This document shows, piece by piece, positions 19,506-30,484 of a stretch of DNA of 64,000 bases. The stretch's first letter is position 1. Every line of letters starts with the position of its first letter. Below the pieces are notes generated by a model. It was not told where the DNA came from and searched no databases. It saw nothing but the letters and a program-made list of their open reading frames with translations. Position numbers and translations under genes: made by a program. The stretch comes from CAVPDG01 sp963702535 (GTDB lineage Bacteria; Chloroflexota; Anaerolineae; Anaerolineales; UBA4823): the NCBI GenBank assembly GCA_963702535.1, contig CAVPDG010000024.1:248001-312000 (forward strand). The letters run 5' to 3'.

Positions 19506-19644
19506 TTTTTGGGTTCGCGTGGGAATCGCCGTAGAACTATGCGGATTTGGGGGATGAAACTTGAATTTCAGGATACAATCAGTCCGGCAAGAAAGTTGCA
19601 ACAAGGTTGGGTGGTCAAATCCAATTCCTTTCAGGGTTTCAATC

Positions 19645-22600
19645 ATGCGCAAACGTCTCCTGGCTGCTCTTTTCCTCCTGGTCCTCCTGCTCCAGCCCGT
19701 GCATTTCGCTCTGGGTCAGGAGGCTCCCCCGGCGCCGTCTTTTTCCGGGCAGATCGCCTACATCGGCATCGATGGCAATGTTTGGGTCGTGCGCGGCGAC
19801 GGTATGCCCGCCGCGCCGGTGACGTACGACGCCACTGCCACGCGGCGTTATTTCTCTCCGGTCTGGTCGCCGGACGGCAGCCGCCTGGCATACTGCGTCA
19901 CCGATGACAGCGCCTCGGGCGCCGGGAAGCTGCTCGTCTCCTGGACCGGCGAGTGGCTGCCATTCCAGGTGAGCCCAGACGTAACCTGCAAAGATACTGG
20001 TTCGCCTCTCTTCGACTGGTCGCTGGACGGCTCGCGCATCATCTACCCGCGCAGCTTCAACTATACGGGCGGCTCGCCGGTCTGGGACCCGTTTTACGGC
20101 ATCTGGGAGGCAAATATCGTCTCCGGCGCGCAGGTGGAGCTGGTGCCGCCGCCCCTCGGCAACCCGCTCATCGACCCCGACCTATCACCCGACGGGAAAT
20201 GGATCCGCCTCTATGAGCTGATTTATATTGAAGGTCTCGGCGTTCTGCGCACCTGGCAGACCGAGTCGGCAAGCTGGGCGAACTGGGTGGGCATCGGCTC
20301 CAACCTCTTCCCGGGATTATCGAGCTGGGCGCCCGATAGCAGCCAGCTGGTCTTCGACCAGGTCACCTACGCCGGTTTCCCCGGCGCCGGGCTGTTCGCT
20401 ACTGCCCCGGATGGCACCAACCTGCGCCAGATCTACTCCAAGCACAACTCCGCCGCCGTTCACCCGCTCTGGTCGCCGGATGGGCAGAATATCGCCTTCG
20501 TCCTCACCTATTTTGGCGAGGCAGCGGATCAAGGCGCGCACCTGTCTCTGGTGGACCCCAACGGCGAGAATCTGCGCCAGGTCTATAACGGTCCGGCCTC
20601 ACTCACCCCGGTCGTCTGGTCGCCCTCGGGCGGGCAGCTCGTGTTTGCCACCAGCGAAAACGGGCAAACCAGCCTGTCGATCTTCGACCTGGCATCCGGC
20701 GCGGTCGCCGCGCTGACCCCGGCGGGATCATATGCTGCCGATTGGTCCGAGATCTCCCAGACCTCCGCCCCCGCCGCCAGCCTGCCCGCCGACGCCCTGC
20801 TCGATTACACCTACAGCGACGGGTTGTTGCTCTCCGTCGCCCCCGATTACAAGCTGGTGCTCTCCAACCCGGCGACGGGGAACAACCTCGACCTCACCCG
20901 CCCGATGACGGTCGCTGGCTTTACCCCCTCACCCAGCCGCCGTGCGCTGGTCTTCGCCAACCGCTGGGTCACCCTGGACTTCCGTGAGGGCGGTAAGCTG
21001 TCTTTCCATACCACTACCTTGCCGGCTGCCATCCGGGAGGGGCGGGCGGTCTGGTCGCCGGATGAAACGCACCTGGCTTTCCAGGGGCAGGATGGAGCCG
21101 TGTGGCTGGTGGGTCTGGATGGCAAGGGCGTGATGATCCCCGACGCCAGCACCCTGCCGGAATGGTCGTACAACGGCGCCTGGCTGAGCTACTGCACTGC
21201 GGATGGCGGGCTGTGGCTGGTCGGCTCAGGCTCGGCGCCTGAGAAGATTGCCGCTGCCGGCACCTGCGACCATACCTGGTCCATCGGGGCAAGATTTGCT
21301 CGCCTATACCGCCAAAGCCGCCGATGGCTCCCTCCAGCCCTACCTTTACAACCCTTCGACGGGTGAATCTACCCCCCTGGCGCAGGGCATGGAAGTGGAC
21401 TCCTGGTCGCCGGATGGCAAATACCTCGCCCTGCGTCGCCTGGACCCGCGTGGCTTCTCCATTTTTGCCGTCGACCCGTCCACCCAGCGCCAGCTTTACG
21501 TCGGTCAGTTCGATGAGCGCGGCTTGGGCTTGCAGGGCTGGCTGCAGAGCGAGGGCGCCTATTTCTATGGTCCCTACCGCATCTCCCCCGACCTCAGGGC
21601 TGCCAACAAGATCGCCGATGTCCTCTTCGACGCTTCGACCGATGGCAAAACTCTCCTGGCAGGCATCGGCGCTTACGATCTGGTGACCCTGGTGTGCTTG
21701 AAGCCGGACGGCGGCGAGGAGACTGATTTCATCACCCTTGACCTGAGAACCGTTCCGGCTGAGCAGAAACCGGGCTTGTGGGGCAACCTCTCGCCGGACG
21801 GCGAATGGCTGGTGGCGCGCTCCGCCTCACCCGCCGGGGCAGCCAGTTTCCTGGCTTCTTGCGACGGGCGCAGCCAGGAAGACCTGCCCGCCGTCAATGC
21901 GCCGGTGCTGGATGGCTTTTCGGGTGATGACCGCTGGTACGTGCAGGTCGAGAAGCTGGAGGATGGCACGGGGAACCTGGCGCTGCGCGATTTGACCGGT
22001 GAAGCGGATGTCGAGATCCCCGCGATGCCGGCGTCTCCCGCCTACTGGTTGGGCAGCCTGCGCCAGGGACCGCCGGAGAGCTACCTGATCAGCGGGCATG
22101 TGCTGGATTCTGCCGGGCAGCCGCGCTCCGGGGTGACGATACTGCTGGATGATCAACCCGCCGCAACCACCGGCGAGGATGGCGCTTATGTGATCATCGC
22201 TCTCCAGCCGGGCAAGTACACCGTCAAGCCCCAGCTCCCGGGGAGCGAGCCGGTGGAGCCGTCGCAGCACAAGGTCAGCCTGCCTCCGGACGCCGTGCAA
22301 GCCGATTTCACACTCACTACGGCGGCAGCCACTCCCACGCCTGCCGTTGCCGCCGAGACGCTGGTAGCCGGCGAGCCAGCATTGCCCACCCCGCAGCTCA
22401 CCCCCACCGGCACGCCGCTCTACTGGCCTGCCGATATCCAGCAGGTTCCTGGCTTCCTGGAAGGTTTCTTCATCGCCAACGGCTTGCCTGCCGGCAGCTC
22501 GCTGCTCATCCCGCTGATCTGCGCCATTCTCTTGATCGGTCTTTTGATCGTCCTGCTCATCGTCTTCGCCTCTCGCCGGCGGAAATCGGGTCGCGAGAAA

Positions 22601-22978
22601 GAGGCGACGCAACCGGTAAAAGCCCTACCAGCCAGCATCCCTGCTGAAAGCCAGCCAGCGCTTGAGCCCGAGCCGGTAGGGGATACCGCTCCGACGCCGC
22701 TCATGCTCGAGCCGCCCTTGCAGCCCGGTGATGACGTGCAGCAGCTCTTGAAAGATGGCATCGCCCTGGTGAAGAGCGAGCAATACAAAGCCGGCGTCCC
22801 GAAGCTGCGCCAGGTGGTCAAAGCCCAACCCGATAACGCAAACGCCTGGCTGTGGCTCGGCTGGGCTGCCGTGCAGCAGAAGGACTATAGCAACGCCGAG
22901 AGCTGCTTCAAGCGCGCCGAAGCCCTGGGTCATCCCAAGGCGAAACAGGGACTGGAGTGGATGAACCGCAAGAAGTGA
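19645..22978 (+). CDS. Exported TolB/WD40-like beta-propeller protein with carboxypeptidase-regulatory, membrane and TPR parts (one frameshift)
   Basis: A signal peptide starts at ATG 19645 (MRKRLLAALFLLVLLL). TolB-like propeller blades follow, with repeated WSPDGSRLAY-type motifs (SPVWSPDGS, PLWSPDGQN, AVWSPDETH, DSWSPDGKY). A carboxypeptidase-regulatory-like beta domain comes next (ISGHVLDSAGQPRSGVTI), then a Thr/Pro linker and one membrane helix (IPLICAILLIGLLIVLLIVF). The C-terminal TPR-like region has AWLWLGWAAVQQKDYSNAES. The frame breaks near 21287-21293, joining HTWSID to GQDLLAYTAKAADG. With about 1110 residues it presents a large propeller outside and a small TPR domain inside the cell, and could act as a surface sensor or scaffold. 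No enzymatic motif is visible. Confidence 0.78.
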
Positions 22979-23012
22979 TCTGCGTCGCCTCACCCATCAC
23001 TTTCGCAAGGTG

Positions 23013-23046
23013 CGCCGGCTGTTCAGTTCTGAATAGCCGGCGTTTT
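23013..23046 (+). terminator. Rho-independent terminator after propeller-TPR gene
   Basis: A 13-bp stem with one G-T pair (CGCCGGCTGTTCA / TGAATAGCCGGCG), a 4-base loop and TTTT lies about 35 bases downstream of the stop. Confidence 0.88.
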
Positions 23047-23107
23047 ATCTGTGTTGCTATAATTTGCCTAAGGTAGGTGAGAGATGTTAATCAATCATCC
23101 AAAGGAA

Positions 23108-25231
23108 ATGAAGACAGCTCTTCGTAACAGGCTCGGGCGCCCTCTGCCTTCGGACCCACCTGTTGCTTGCCCTGATCGCTCTCTCTGCGCTGCTTCTCTC
23201 GCTCCCTGCGCCTGCCTCGGCATACTTCGGCGTTGGCTCGCCGCGTGGCGCCTGGGAGATCGAGTGCGCCGGCTGTCCGCGATCATTTATGAGTTACACC
23301 GACCACAGCCTGCGCCTGGATCAGGAGGGTGATCCCCACGTTGCTTATGGCGCTGAGAACCTGTACTATGCCAGCCGCGACGGGGACGGTTGGGTGAAGC
23401 AGGTTGTCGATCCGAGTTTTGCGGTTGGCGGTTATCCATCGCTGGCGCTCGAGGCGGACGGTAGCGCTCATATCAGCTATTACGATGCTTATAACGGGGA
23501 TCTCAAATATGCGCGCCAGTGGGCGTCTGGCTGGTATACCTATACCCTGGATGCCGCCGGGGTGACCGGCTGGTACACTTCCATCGCCGTGGACGCGCTC
23601 GGCTACCCGCGCATCAGCTATTTCAGCCAGAGCGACGGAGACCTGCGCTACGCTTACCAGGATGCCGCTGGCTGGCACCTCCAGACCGTCGCCTCGCAGG
23701 GTATCGTCGGTCTGTATACCTCTCTGGCGGTTGGACCGGGCGGCTATGCCCACATCAGCTATTACAATGCAACCTACCGCCGCCTGGAATATGCCTACCA
23801 GGACGCCACCGGCTGGCATATCCAAACTGTCGTCGCCTCAGATACCTCGGCGAGACCACCTCGCTGGCGCTGGAGTCCGGTGGTCAACCCCACATTAGCT
23901 ACCAGGATAACGGCTTCTTGTACCATGCCTACCGTGACGCCGGCGGCTGGCACACCCAGCGCGTGGGCTATGGCGGCTCGCACCAATCGCTCGCCCTCAG
24001 CCAGGACGGGCGGGCGCACATCAGCTACAACTCCGGCACAGGCGATAACGATCTGAAATATGCTTTCCAGGATGAAGAGACGCACACCTGGAACAGCCTG
24101 ACCGTAGAGAGCGAAGGCGCCACCGGGCTGGCAACCGCTTTGGCTCTGGATGCAGACGGCTTCCCGCACATCCGCTATTACAAGGATATCTCTCAAGGCG
24201 ATGATTATATCGACGGCGAGCTGCGCTATGCTTTCCAGGATCCCGGCGGCTGGCATGTGGAGGTCATCGATCACGAGGGTGACGCTGGCGAATACGCCTC
24301 CCTGGCAGTCGACGCCCAGGGGCGGGCGCAGGTCAGTTATTTTGATAGCACGCACGGCGATCTGAAGTACGCCTTGCAGTCTGCCAGTGGCTGGATCACC
24401 AGCACGGTCGATAGCGCCGGGACGGTAGGGCAATGGACCTCCCTGGCAATCGACGGCGCAGATTACCCGCACATCAGCTACTACGACGAGACGCGCTCTG
24501 ACCTGCGTTACGCCTACCAGGATGCCAGCGGCTGGTATACGCAGACGATCGACATCGGCGATGTCAGCCCGGGAACCGCCCTGGCGCTGGATGGCGCTGG
24601 CTATGGGCGCATCAGCTACGCCAAAGCCGGTTACCTCTACTACGCTGTCCAGGATGCCGCCGGCTGGATCACCGGAACAACCGGCATCGCCTCCTCGGGA
24701 TCGCCGTCCATGGTGTTGGATGTGGGTGGCTACGCTCACGTCGTCCACTCTGCCTGCGAGTACTCTTACCAGGACGCATCCGGCTGGCACAGCGAGTTCG
24801 TGGGCAGCGGCGCCTACTGCGACCTGGCGCTGGATTTATCCGGTTACCCGCACATCAGCTACTACGCCTCCGGCATCCAGCGCGACCTGAAGTATGCCTA
24901 CAAGAATGTGGGCGGCTGGCACGATCTCACCCTGGATACGGCAGGCGACGTGGGCTTGTACACTTCCATCGCCCTGGATGCATCGAACGGCGTGCATATC
25001 AGCTATTACGATATCTCCAATCGCGAGCTTGAGTACATGTCACGTGCCAGCGGCGCCTGGTTCATGCAAACGGTCGATGACTTTGGCGATGTGGGGCGCT
25101 ATTCCTCCCTCGCTCTCGATCCGTATGGCATACCCCGCATCGCCTTCTACGATGATAGCTATCACGGGCTCAAGCTTGCCAGCCTGGTCCCCTTCGAAAG
25201 CCTCAGCTACCTGCCCGTGCTCAGCCGTTGA
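23108..25231 (+). CDS. Secreted repeat protein, beta-propeller-like (two frameshifts)
   Basis: After a short basic N-terminus and a signal core (LALIALSALLLSLPAPASA), in frames broken near 23150, roughly a dozen repeats of 45-50 residues follow. A second break is near 23850. Each repeat carries a variant of SLAVDxxGYPHISYYD, then DLRYAYQDAxGWHxQTV. The alternating beta pattern points to one or two beta-propellers. No anchor or catalytic residues are visible, and the C-terminus ends shortly after the last repeat (SLSYLPVLSR). It is probably a secreted or surface protein with a binding role; I cannot name a ligand. The start could also be the ATG at 23084. Confidence 0.75.
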
Positions 25232-25241
25232 TCCGTATATG

Positions 25242-25292
25242 TCGGTTTTTAGGATGCAGACGGGGTACGCCCGCCCGCATCCTAAAAACCGA
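25242..25292. terminator. Inverted repeat, probable bidirectional terminator
   Basis: The arms TCGGTTTTTAGGATGC and GCATCCTAAAAACCGA pair perfectly over 16 bp around a 19-base loop. The T and A runs inside the arms give a terminator-like structure on either strand, 11 bases after the propeller-protein stop. Confidence 0.7.
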
Positions 25293-25413
25293 TAACAACC
25301 CATTCGTGCACTACTGAGGAATCTGTAAAACCACCTATACTCCCTTAATGTATAATTAACCGCAGGCTATCTCTTCCAACCTTGTAGCTTATGGGGATAT
25401 AACGTGATGATTT

Positions 25414-25464
25414 CCGGATATGGGGGAGTGAAGGCGGCGTAGCCGCCTTCACTCCCCAATCCGG
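25414..25464. repeat. Long imperfect hairpin upstream of phenylalanine hydroxylase
   Basis: CCGGAT..GGGGAGTGAAGGCGGC pairs with GCCGCCTTCACTCCCC.ATCCGG around a 3-base GTA loop, with only a base or two unpaired. No T run follows. It lies about 60 bases before the hydroxylase start, in the 296-base gap 25232-25527. It could be a terminator without a U tract, an mRNA leader structure or a small dispersed palindromic repeat. Confidence 0.6.
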
Positions 25465-25527
25465 GTATTACCACGGCGATTTTAAATAAACAACCTTTTC
25501 TTGTAGATCGTCCTGAGGGAGGAAATC

Positions 25528-26238
25528 ATGGAATTCAGCCAGGAGCTGCACGACATCTGGCAGGCGCTTTACCGGCAGCAGCTGCCGGGCGTGCGGGCAT
25601 ATGCCTGCTCCGACTACCTGCGCGGCTTGGACCTGCTCGATCTGCCGCAAGACCGCATCCCCTCGCTCGCTGCCCTCAATGAGCGCATCACACCCCGCAC
25701 CGGCTGGCAGGTGGAGCGCACCATGGTGCGTTACACCGACGCCGTCCCCTGGTACCACAAATTCAACCAGCGCATCTTCCTGGTCACCGACTATATGCGC
25801 AGCCGCGAGGAGCTGGCATGGACGCCGGAGCCGGATATGTTCCACGATATCTTCGGTCACCTGCCCTTCATGACCCTCAAGCACTATACCGAGCTGCAGG
25901 AGATGTTTGCCCCGGCTTTTCTGGCGGCGAGCCCTGAGCAGCGTGAGGACATCAAGCGCCTCGCCTGGTTCAGCACCGAGTTCGGCTTGATCCGTGAGGG
26001 CGGCGAGCTTAAGATCTTTGGCGCCGGCTTGATCTCCGGCAATTCCGAGATGGTCAACGTTGTGCAGGGCAGGGTGCCGGTGCTGGATTTCACCATCGAG
26101 AACGTGATCTTGCACAGCAAGGCAGTCTGGGAGCATAACAGCATCCTGTTTGCCTTCGATTCGGTCGACGCCTTGAAGCAGGAGCTGCGCCGCTATTTCG
26201 ATCCGCTCAAAGCGGGAGTTGAGTTCCGGGCTTCTTAG
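25528..26238 (+). CDS. phhA: Phenylalanine-4-hydroxylase-type aromatic amino acid hydroxylase
   Basis: This 236-residue pterin-dependent monooxygenase has only the catalytic domain, the usual bacterial length. The iron ligands are H106 and H111 in PDMFHDIFGHLP and E151 in FSTEFG. The start is supported by GAGGGAGG just upstream. The expected reaction is tetrahydropterin-dependent hydroxylation of phenylalanine to tyrosine in the cytoplasm; tyrosine or tryptophan hydroxylase activity cannot be excluded from sequence. No pterin-recycling dehydratase is adjacent. Its stop overlaps the convergent end of the carotenoid desaturase gene by 4 bases. Confidence 0.9.
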   Translation: MEFSQELHDIWQALYRQQLPGVRAYACSDYLRGLDLLDLPQDRIPSLAALNERITPRTGWQVERTMVRYTDAVPWYHKFNQRIFLVTDYMRSREELAWTPEPDMFHDIFGHLPFMTLKHYTELQEMFAPAFLAASPEQREDIKRLAWFSTEFGLIREGGELKIFGAGLISGNSEMVNVVQGRVPVLDFTIENVILHSKAVWEHNSILFAFDSVDALKQELRRYFDPLKAGVEFRAS

Positions 26239-27729
26239 AACCCGTCTGCCAGCAGCAGCCGGCTGGCTGCCTTCCCGGAAAGCGTCACCATCGGCACGCC
26301 GCCGCCGGGATGAGCCGTCCCCCCGGCGAAGTATAGCCCCTGCACCTCGGCGCAGCGGTTGTGCGGGCGGCGGAATGCAGCCCAGCGGTTGTTGGAGGAT
26401 GCCCCGTAGAGCGCCCCGCCACGCGCGCCCGGTTAAACGTGCAATATCGACCGGCGTCAGGGTTTTTTGCGCCATCAAGTTGAGCGCCCAGGTCGTAGCC
26501 CGGCTGGGGCGAGGTGAGCTGCGCCAGCCGTTCCAGGATGCGCGCGGTATAAGCCGTTGTTTCCGTCTCCCAATCCCAGCCAGTTCCCAGGGCGGGCGCG
26601 TTGACCAGCACGAACCAGTTCTCGCAGCCCGGTGGGGCGTCCTCGGGCGTGGAGCGGCTGGTGATGGCGACGTAGATTGTCGGCTCGGCGGGCGGGCGTC
26701 CCTCGTGGAAGATCTGCTCAAACTCCGCACGGTAATCCGCTGAAAAGAAGATGTTGTGGTGCGCCAGTTGAGGGTGCTCGCCGCGCACGCCCAGTAGCAG
26801 GGCAAAGCCCGAGCAGGAGGGCTCCTGGCGCCTCAGTTTTTGCAGCCGCCTGCGCACGGCGGGCAGGGGCGGCAGCAGTTGCTCATAGACCGTCGCCACA
26901 TCTATGTTGGCGACCAGCGCCGAGGCTGCCATGCGCTCGCCTCCGCTCAGGCGCACCCCGCAAACCCGGCTGCCCGCCAGCTCGATGCCTGCGACGGTGA
27001 CGTTTGTGTGTATCTCCACGCCCAGCTCCTGGGCGAGTTGCGTATAGGCTTCTGCAATGCGGTAGATCCCGCCGCGCGGGTACCACACGCCGCCGTTTAG
27101 CTCCACATGGGCAATCACGTTCAGCGTCGCCGGCGCCAGGTACGGGCTGGCGCCCACATAGGTGGCGAAGCGTCCCAGGAGCTGTTGCAGGTGCGGCGAG
27201 CGCACGAAGCTCTGCTGCGCCTGGTGCATGCTGCGCAGCCCGTCTACCCGCGGGATATCCAACAGGGGAACATCCAAAAAGCTGCGCCAGGTGGGCGGCT
27301 GGTTGTAGATGAAGACCCCGCCGGTGATGCGGTGCAGGCGCGCCGCGTAAGCCAGGAAGCGCAAATATCCCTCGACATCTCGCTCCTCCAGCTTCTCGAT
27401 CTGCCGCAGCATCTCGGGCAGGTCGCGGCTTGCGTCAAGCACGGTTCCATCCGGGTAGAAGTAGCGCGTCAGCGGGTCGACCGCCTGCAACTCCAGGTAG
27501 TCTTCCAGGTTTCTTCCCGCCCCGTGGAACAGCGCCTCCAGCACGGGGCGCATGGTGATAACCGAGGTCCCGTGTCCCAGCGGAAGCCGTCCAGGCGCAC
27601 CTCGCCCATCTTGCCGCCTGGCGTGGCGTTTTTCTCCAGCACCACCACCCGCTTGCCTGCGCTTGCCAGGTGGATGGCGGCGCTCAGCCCACCCAGCCCG
27701 GCGCCGATGATCAGGATCGGTTCGCTCAT
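26235..27729 (-). CDS. CrtI-type carotenoid desaturase/oxidoreductase, copy A (frameshifts)
   Basis: The N-terminus MSEPILIIGAGLGGLSAAIH is the FAD dinucleotide-binding motif. The C-terminal signature GLYFAGGTAHPGGGVPMV and the end ASRLLLADGF with TAA at 26235 are typical of phytoene desaturase-family enzymes. Three breaks (near 27570, 26480 and 26415) separate N-terminus, body and C-terminus, and the restored protein has about 495 residues. Family members desaturate phytoene or later carotenes, or oxidise end groups. As a second CrtI paralogue downstream of the cyclase-hydratase and glycosyltransferase genes, a late 3,4-desaturase or ketolase role is plausible (inference). Its ATG overlaps the glycosyltransferase stop by 4 bases. 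Confidence 0.85.
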
Positions 27730-28880
27730 GCGTCTCTTGCCCTCTCGACCGTTCGCCCTTTCCATTGCGGACCGCCCCGGTAGCGCCACCAGAGCGCTTG
27801 CCCGGCGATGATGCTCATCGTCACCACCGATGCTGGCAGCAGCAGGGCGCCCAGCAAGCGCTGTCCGAGGTTGGCGCTGGCTGGCAGGTCCGGCGGCAGG
27901 GCCGCGCTCAGGGCACGCACGCCCATCCCCAGGATGATCATCGCCAAGGCGACACCGGCAGGGGAACCCGTGAGCGAGAGCCATCCCAGGTAGACCCACG
28001 GCGCCAGGAAGACCAGCCAGTGGAACAGCGCCGAGAGCAGCAAAAGCGCCGGCTGGTCGCCGTGCCCCGCCAGGATGTTCTTGCCGAAGCCATGCCGAAC
28101 TTCCTGCCAGCTTGTGTACATGCGCCCGCCGATCTGCCCCTCGCCCAGCGCCATCACCAGGCGCATCCCCAGCGCTTTGCAGCGCCGCGCCAGCGCGACA
28201 TCTTCCACGATGGCGGCTTTTACCGCGGCGTGCCCGCCGCAGCGCGTGTAAGCCTCTCGCCGGAAAGCCAGGCACTGCCCGTTCGCCGCCGCCAGCGATT
28301 TCCAGCGCGTGTAGCGCACCCCCAGCTCGGGCAGGTACGCCAGGATGGCGAAGTTCATCATCGGCACCACCAGGCGCTCAGCCCAGGTGAGCGTCTCCTG
28401 GGTGGGCCAAACGGTGAAAGCCTCTGCCCCGCTGCGCTCCACCTGGCGCACCAGCGCTCTCAGCGCCCCTGGCTCCCAGAGCACATCGGCGTCGGTGAAG
28501 ACCAGCAGCTCCCCGCTCGCCTGCTCCGCAAGCTGCTGGCAAGCCCAATTCTTGCCTGTCCAGCCGGGCGGCAATGGTTTGCCGGTGAGAAGGCGCATGC
28601 GCCGGTCGTCGCCGGCTGCCGTTTTGGCTGCCTGCGCCGTCCCGTCGCTGGAGGCGTCATCCAGCACGAGTAGCTCGAGCTGGGGGTAATCCTGCTTCAG
28701 CAGGCGCTTCACCGTCTCGCCGATCACCTCCGCCTCGTCCCGCGCCGGCACCAGGAGCGAGACATGCGGGTATCTTTGAGGCGCCCCCGGCTTCAGGCGT
28801 GGAAAGCTCAGCGTGTTGAGTATGCTGGTCAGCGCCATCACGCTCAGGGCGCACAGGATGAAAATCGCCAGGATGTCCAC
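27726..28880 (-). CDS. Family 2 glycosyltransferase, CrtQ/CruG-like
   Basis: The 384-residue protein has an N-terminal membrane helix (about 3-24), then a GT-A domain: VSLLVPARDEAEVIGETV, LLVLDDASSDGTAQ, the DxD-type FTDADVLWEPGAL and a GGHAAVKAAIVEDVALARR acceptor-site region. Three C-terminal membrane helices follow. It resembles carotenoid glycosyltransferases of the CrtQ and CruG groups. In this operon it probably transfers a sugar to a hydroxyl introduced by the CruF-like domain next door. It is translationally coupled to copy A of crtI (ATGA overlap) and starts 3 bases from the end of the cyclase-hydratase gene. Confidence 0.85.
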   Translation of the reverse strand: MDILAIFILCALSVMALTSILNTLSFPRLKPGAPQRYPHVSLLVPARDEAEVIGETVKRLLKQDYPQLELLVLDDASSDGTAQAAKTAAGDDRRMRLLTGKPLPPGWTGKNWACQQLAEQASGELLVFTDADVLWEPGALRALVRQVERSGAEAFTVWPTQETLTWAERLVVPMMNFAILAYLPELGVRYTRWKSLAAANGQCLAFRREAYTRCGGHAAVKAAIVEDVALARRCKALGMRLVMALGEGQIGGRMYTSWQEVRHGFGKNILAGHGDQPALLLLSALFHWLVFLAPWVYLGWLSLTGSPAGVALAMIILGMGVRALSAALPPDLPASANLGQRLLGALLLPASVVTMSIIAGQALWWRYRGGPQWKGRTVERARDA

Positions 28881-28883
28881 GTC

Positions 28884-30484
28884 TTACCTCCTGGCTTCCC
28901 TGCGCCAGGATGCGAACGCCAACAGTGTGAAAAGTCCCATACCCAGGAAGCCAGCCAGCGCCGGAGCGGGCTGCCCCCAGAAGATGCCCAGACCGATGGC
29001 CTGGAACACCCAGGTTACGGCGTAGATCGCCAGCAGCGGCAGGATGGGCAGGTTGCGCGGCCGGATCAGCAGGGTGATCAGGCTGGAGGTCAGCCACCAG
29101 CCAACGTAATTCGTCAGCGGGATGCCGAAGTAGGTGAGCCCGCCCGTTGCTTTCCACGTCCACATCTCGCGCTGCCACCATTTGCGGGTCCAGGTACAGG
29201 TCCCAGGCGGTGAACACCGCCCCAGCCAGGGCGGCGAAGACCCAGCCCATAGGCGCCTTTCAAGCCGGCTTGGAAGCGTCCCAGGATCGCCTCGGTCACC
29301 CCCCAGGCGGGCGCCAGCATCATAAACCACGCCAGCGGGATGAGCGCCGGCACGCCGCCGACCTGCGGCTGTAAAGCATCGCTATAGCTGTACGCTCCGA
29401 AGGGCAGTCCGGTCTTGACGCCGGCGAATTCCATCACCCAGGTGATGGCAAATACCAGCGCCAGCCGTCCCCAGGATGCGCCGGGCGGACCATTCCAGGC
29501 TCAGGGCGCTGATCGTCGCCCCGAGCTGCGCCAGCACGCCCAGGGTCGCCAGGAAGGGGAAGATGCCGGCTTCTACCGTCCACAGACCGATGGGCGTGGC
29601 GATGAGCACCAGCACCCAGCCAGCCATGCTCGCCAGCCAGACCGTCAGGCGCCCTGCCGGGTAGTCTCTCAACCCTTGGAGGGCGACAAACCGGCTTCGT
29701 TTTGACCTGAGCTTCAGGATCCACGTCTTGGCTCGCTCCTTGCTGCTTGGAGAACACATCAGAATCATCCCGAAACCGATAATCAGGTTTGTCATAAAAA
29801 AGAAGACCATCTCTTCGATAGGGATCACCCCCACCATCCAGCCAGTGGTCTGCTTCGGATCGATCGTCCAGGTTCCGCCGGAGAGCGCCACAGCATCCAG
29901 CAGCCACAGGTAAAGGGTAGGGGGCAGGATGATGAGCAGCAGGCGGCGAGCGTTTGCCAGCAGGATATCTGCCCCAAAGATCGTCTGCACCAGCACCGGT
30001 AATCAGCGCCCAGGAGAGGATCAGCGTCAGGTAGGTGCCGGCGCGCCAGCCGGAGAAGAACAGGATGGTGGATGCCAGCCAGATCAACCCCACGAAAAGG
30101 CTGCTCCATACCCTGGCGGGCACGCTCTCTTTGACCTGCGGCGTCTGCGGCAAGATGTTGCGCTGCACAGCCAGCGCCCACAAGCCGGTCACGGCAGTTT
30201 GCAGGATAAAAAAGGTATATTCTTCGATGGGCACCCAGCCGATGGTCACCCCGGTCACGAGGCGCGGGTCATACCACCACACCCCCGTTGCTACCAAATA
30301 ATTATCCCAGGGCGTGGTGTAGATCAGCGCCAGGGCGATGTTGATGAGGATATAGAGGTAAGGCTCCCAGTTTACCGGGGTCTCCGCGCCGCAGAAGCCA
30401 ACGCCACACATCCCTGGGTACCCAAACGAGCAGAACAGCCAGCGGCGGCAGCAGGAAAAGAGCCAGGATGCCAAAGTAGGTCAT
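28884..30484 (-). CDS. CrtYcd-type lycopene cyclase fused to CruF-like carotenoid hydratase (about five frameshifts)
   Basis: Pieces in successive frames (breaks near 30395, 30000, 29470, 29245 and 29145) read as one protein of about 530 residues. The first cyclase half begins MTYFGILALF and contains TTPWDNYLVATGVWWYD and WVPIEEYTFF. The second contains TWTIDPKQTTGWMVG and IPIEEMVFFFMTNL. These are the duplicated CrtYc/CrtYd domains. Without a stop or restart, a CruF-type (DUF422) domain follows: MEFAGVKTGLPFGAYSYSD, AWDLYLDPQMV and TYFGIPLTNYVGWWL. Expected activities are cyclisation of a psi end of lycopene and 1',2'-hydration of the other end. All helices are in the membrane. The start overlaps the upstream stop (ATGA). 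Confidence 0.78.

Noticed and set aside
25468..26805. 445-codon minus frame spanning the phenylalanine hydroxylase and the end of crtI copy A
   Set aside because: Only its central piece (MAQKTLTPVDIARLTGRAW) is real, as a frameshifted part of crtI. The rest is antisense to the hydroxylase, whose iron ligands are intact.
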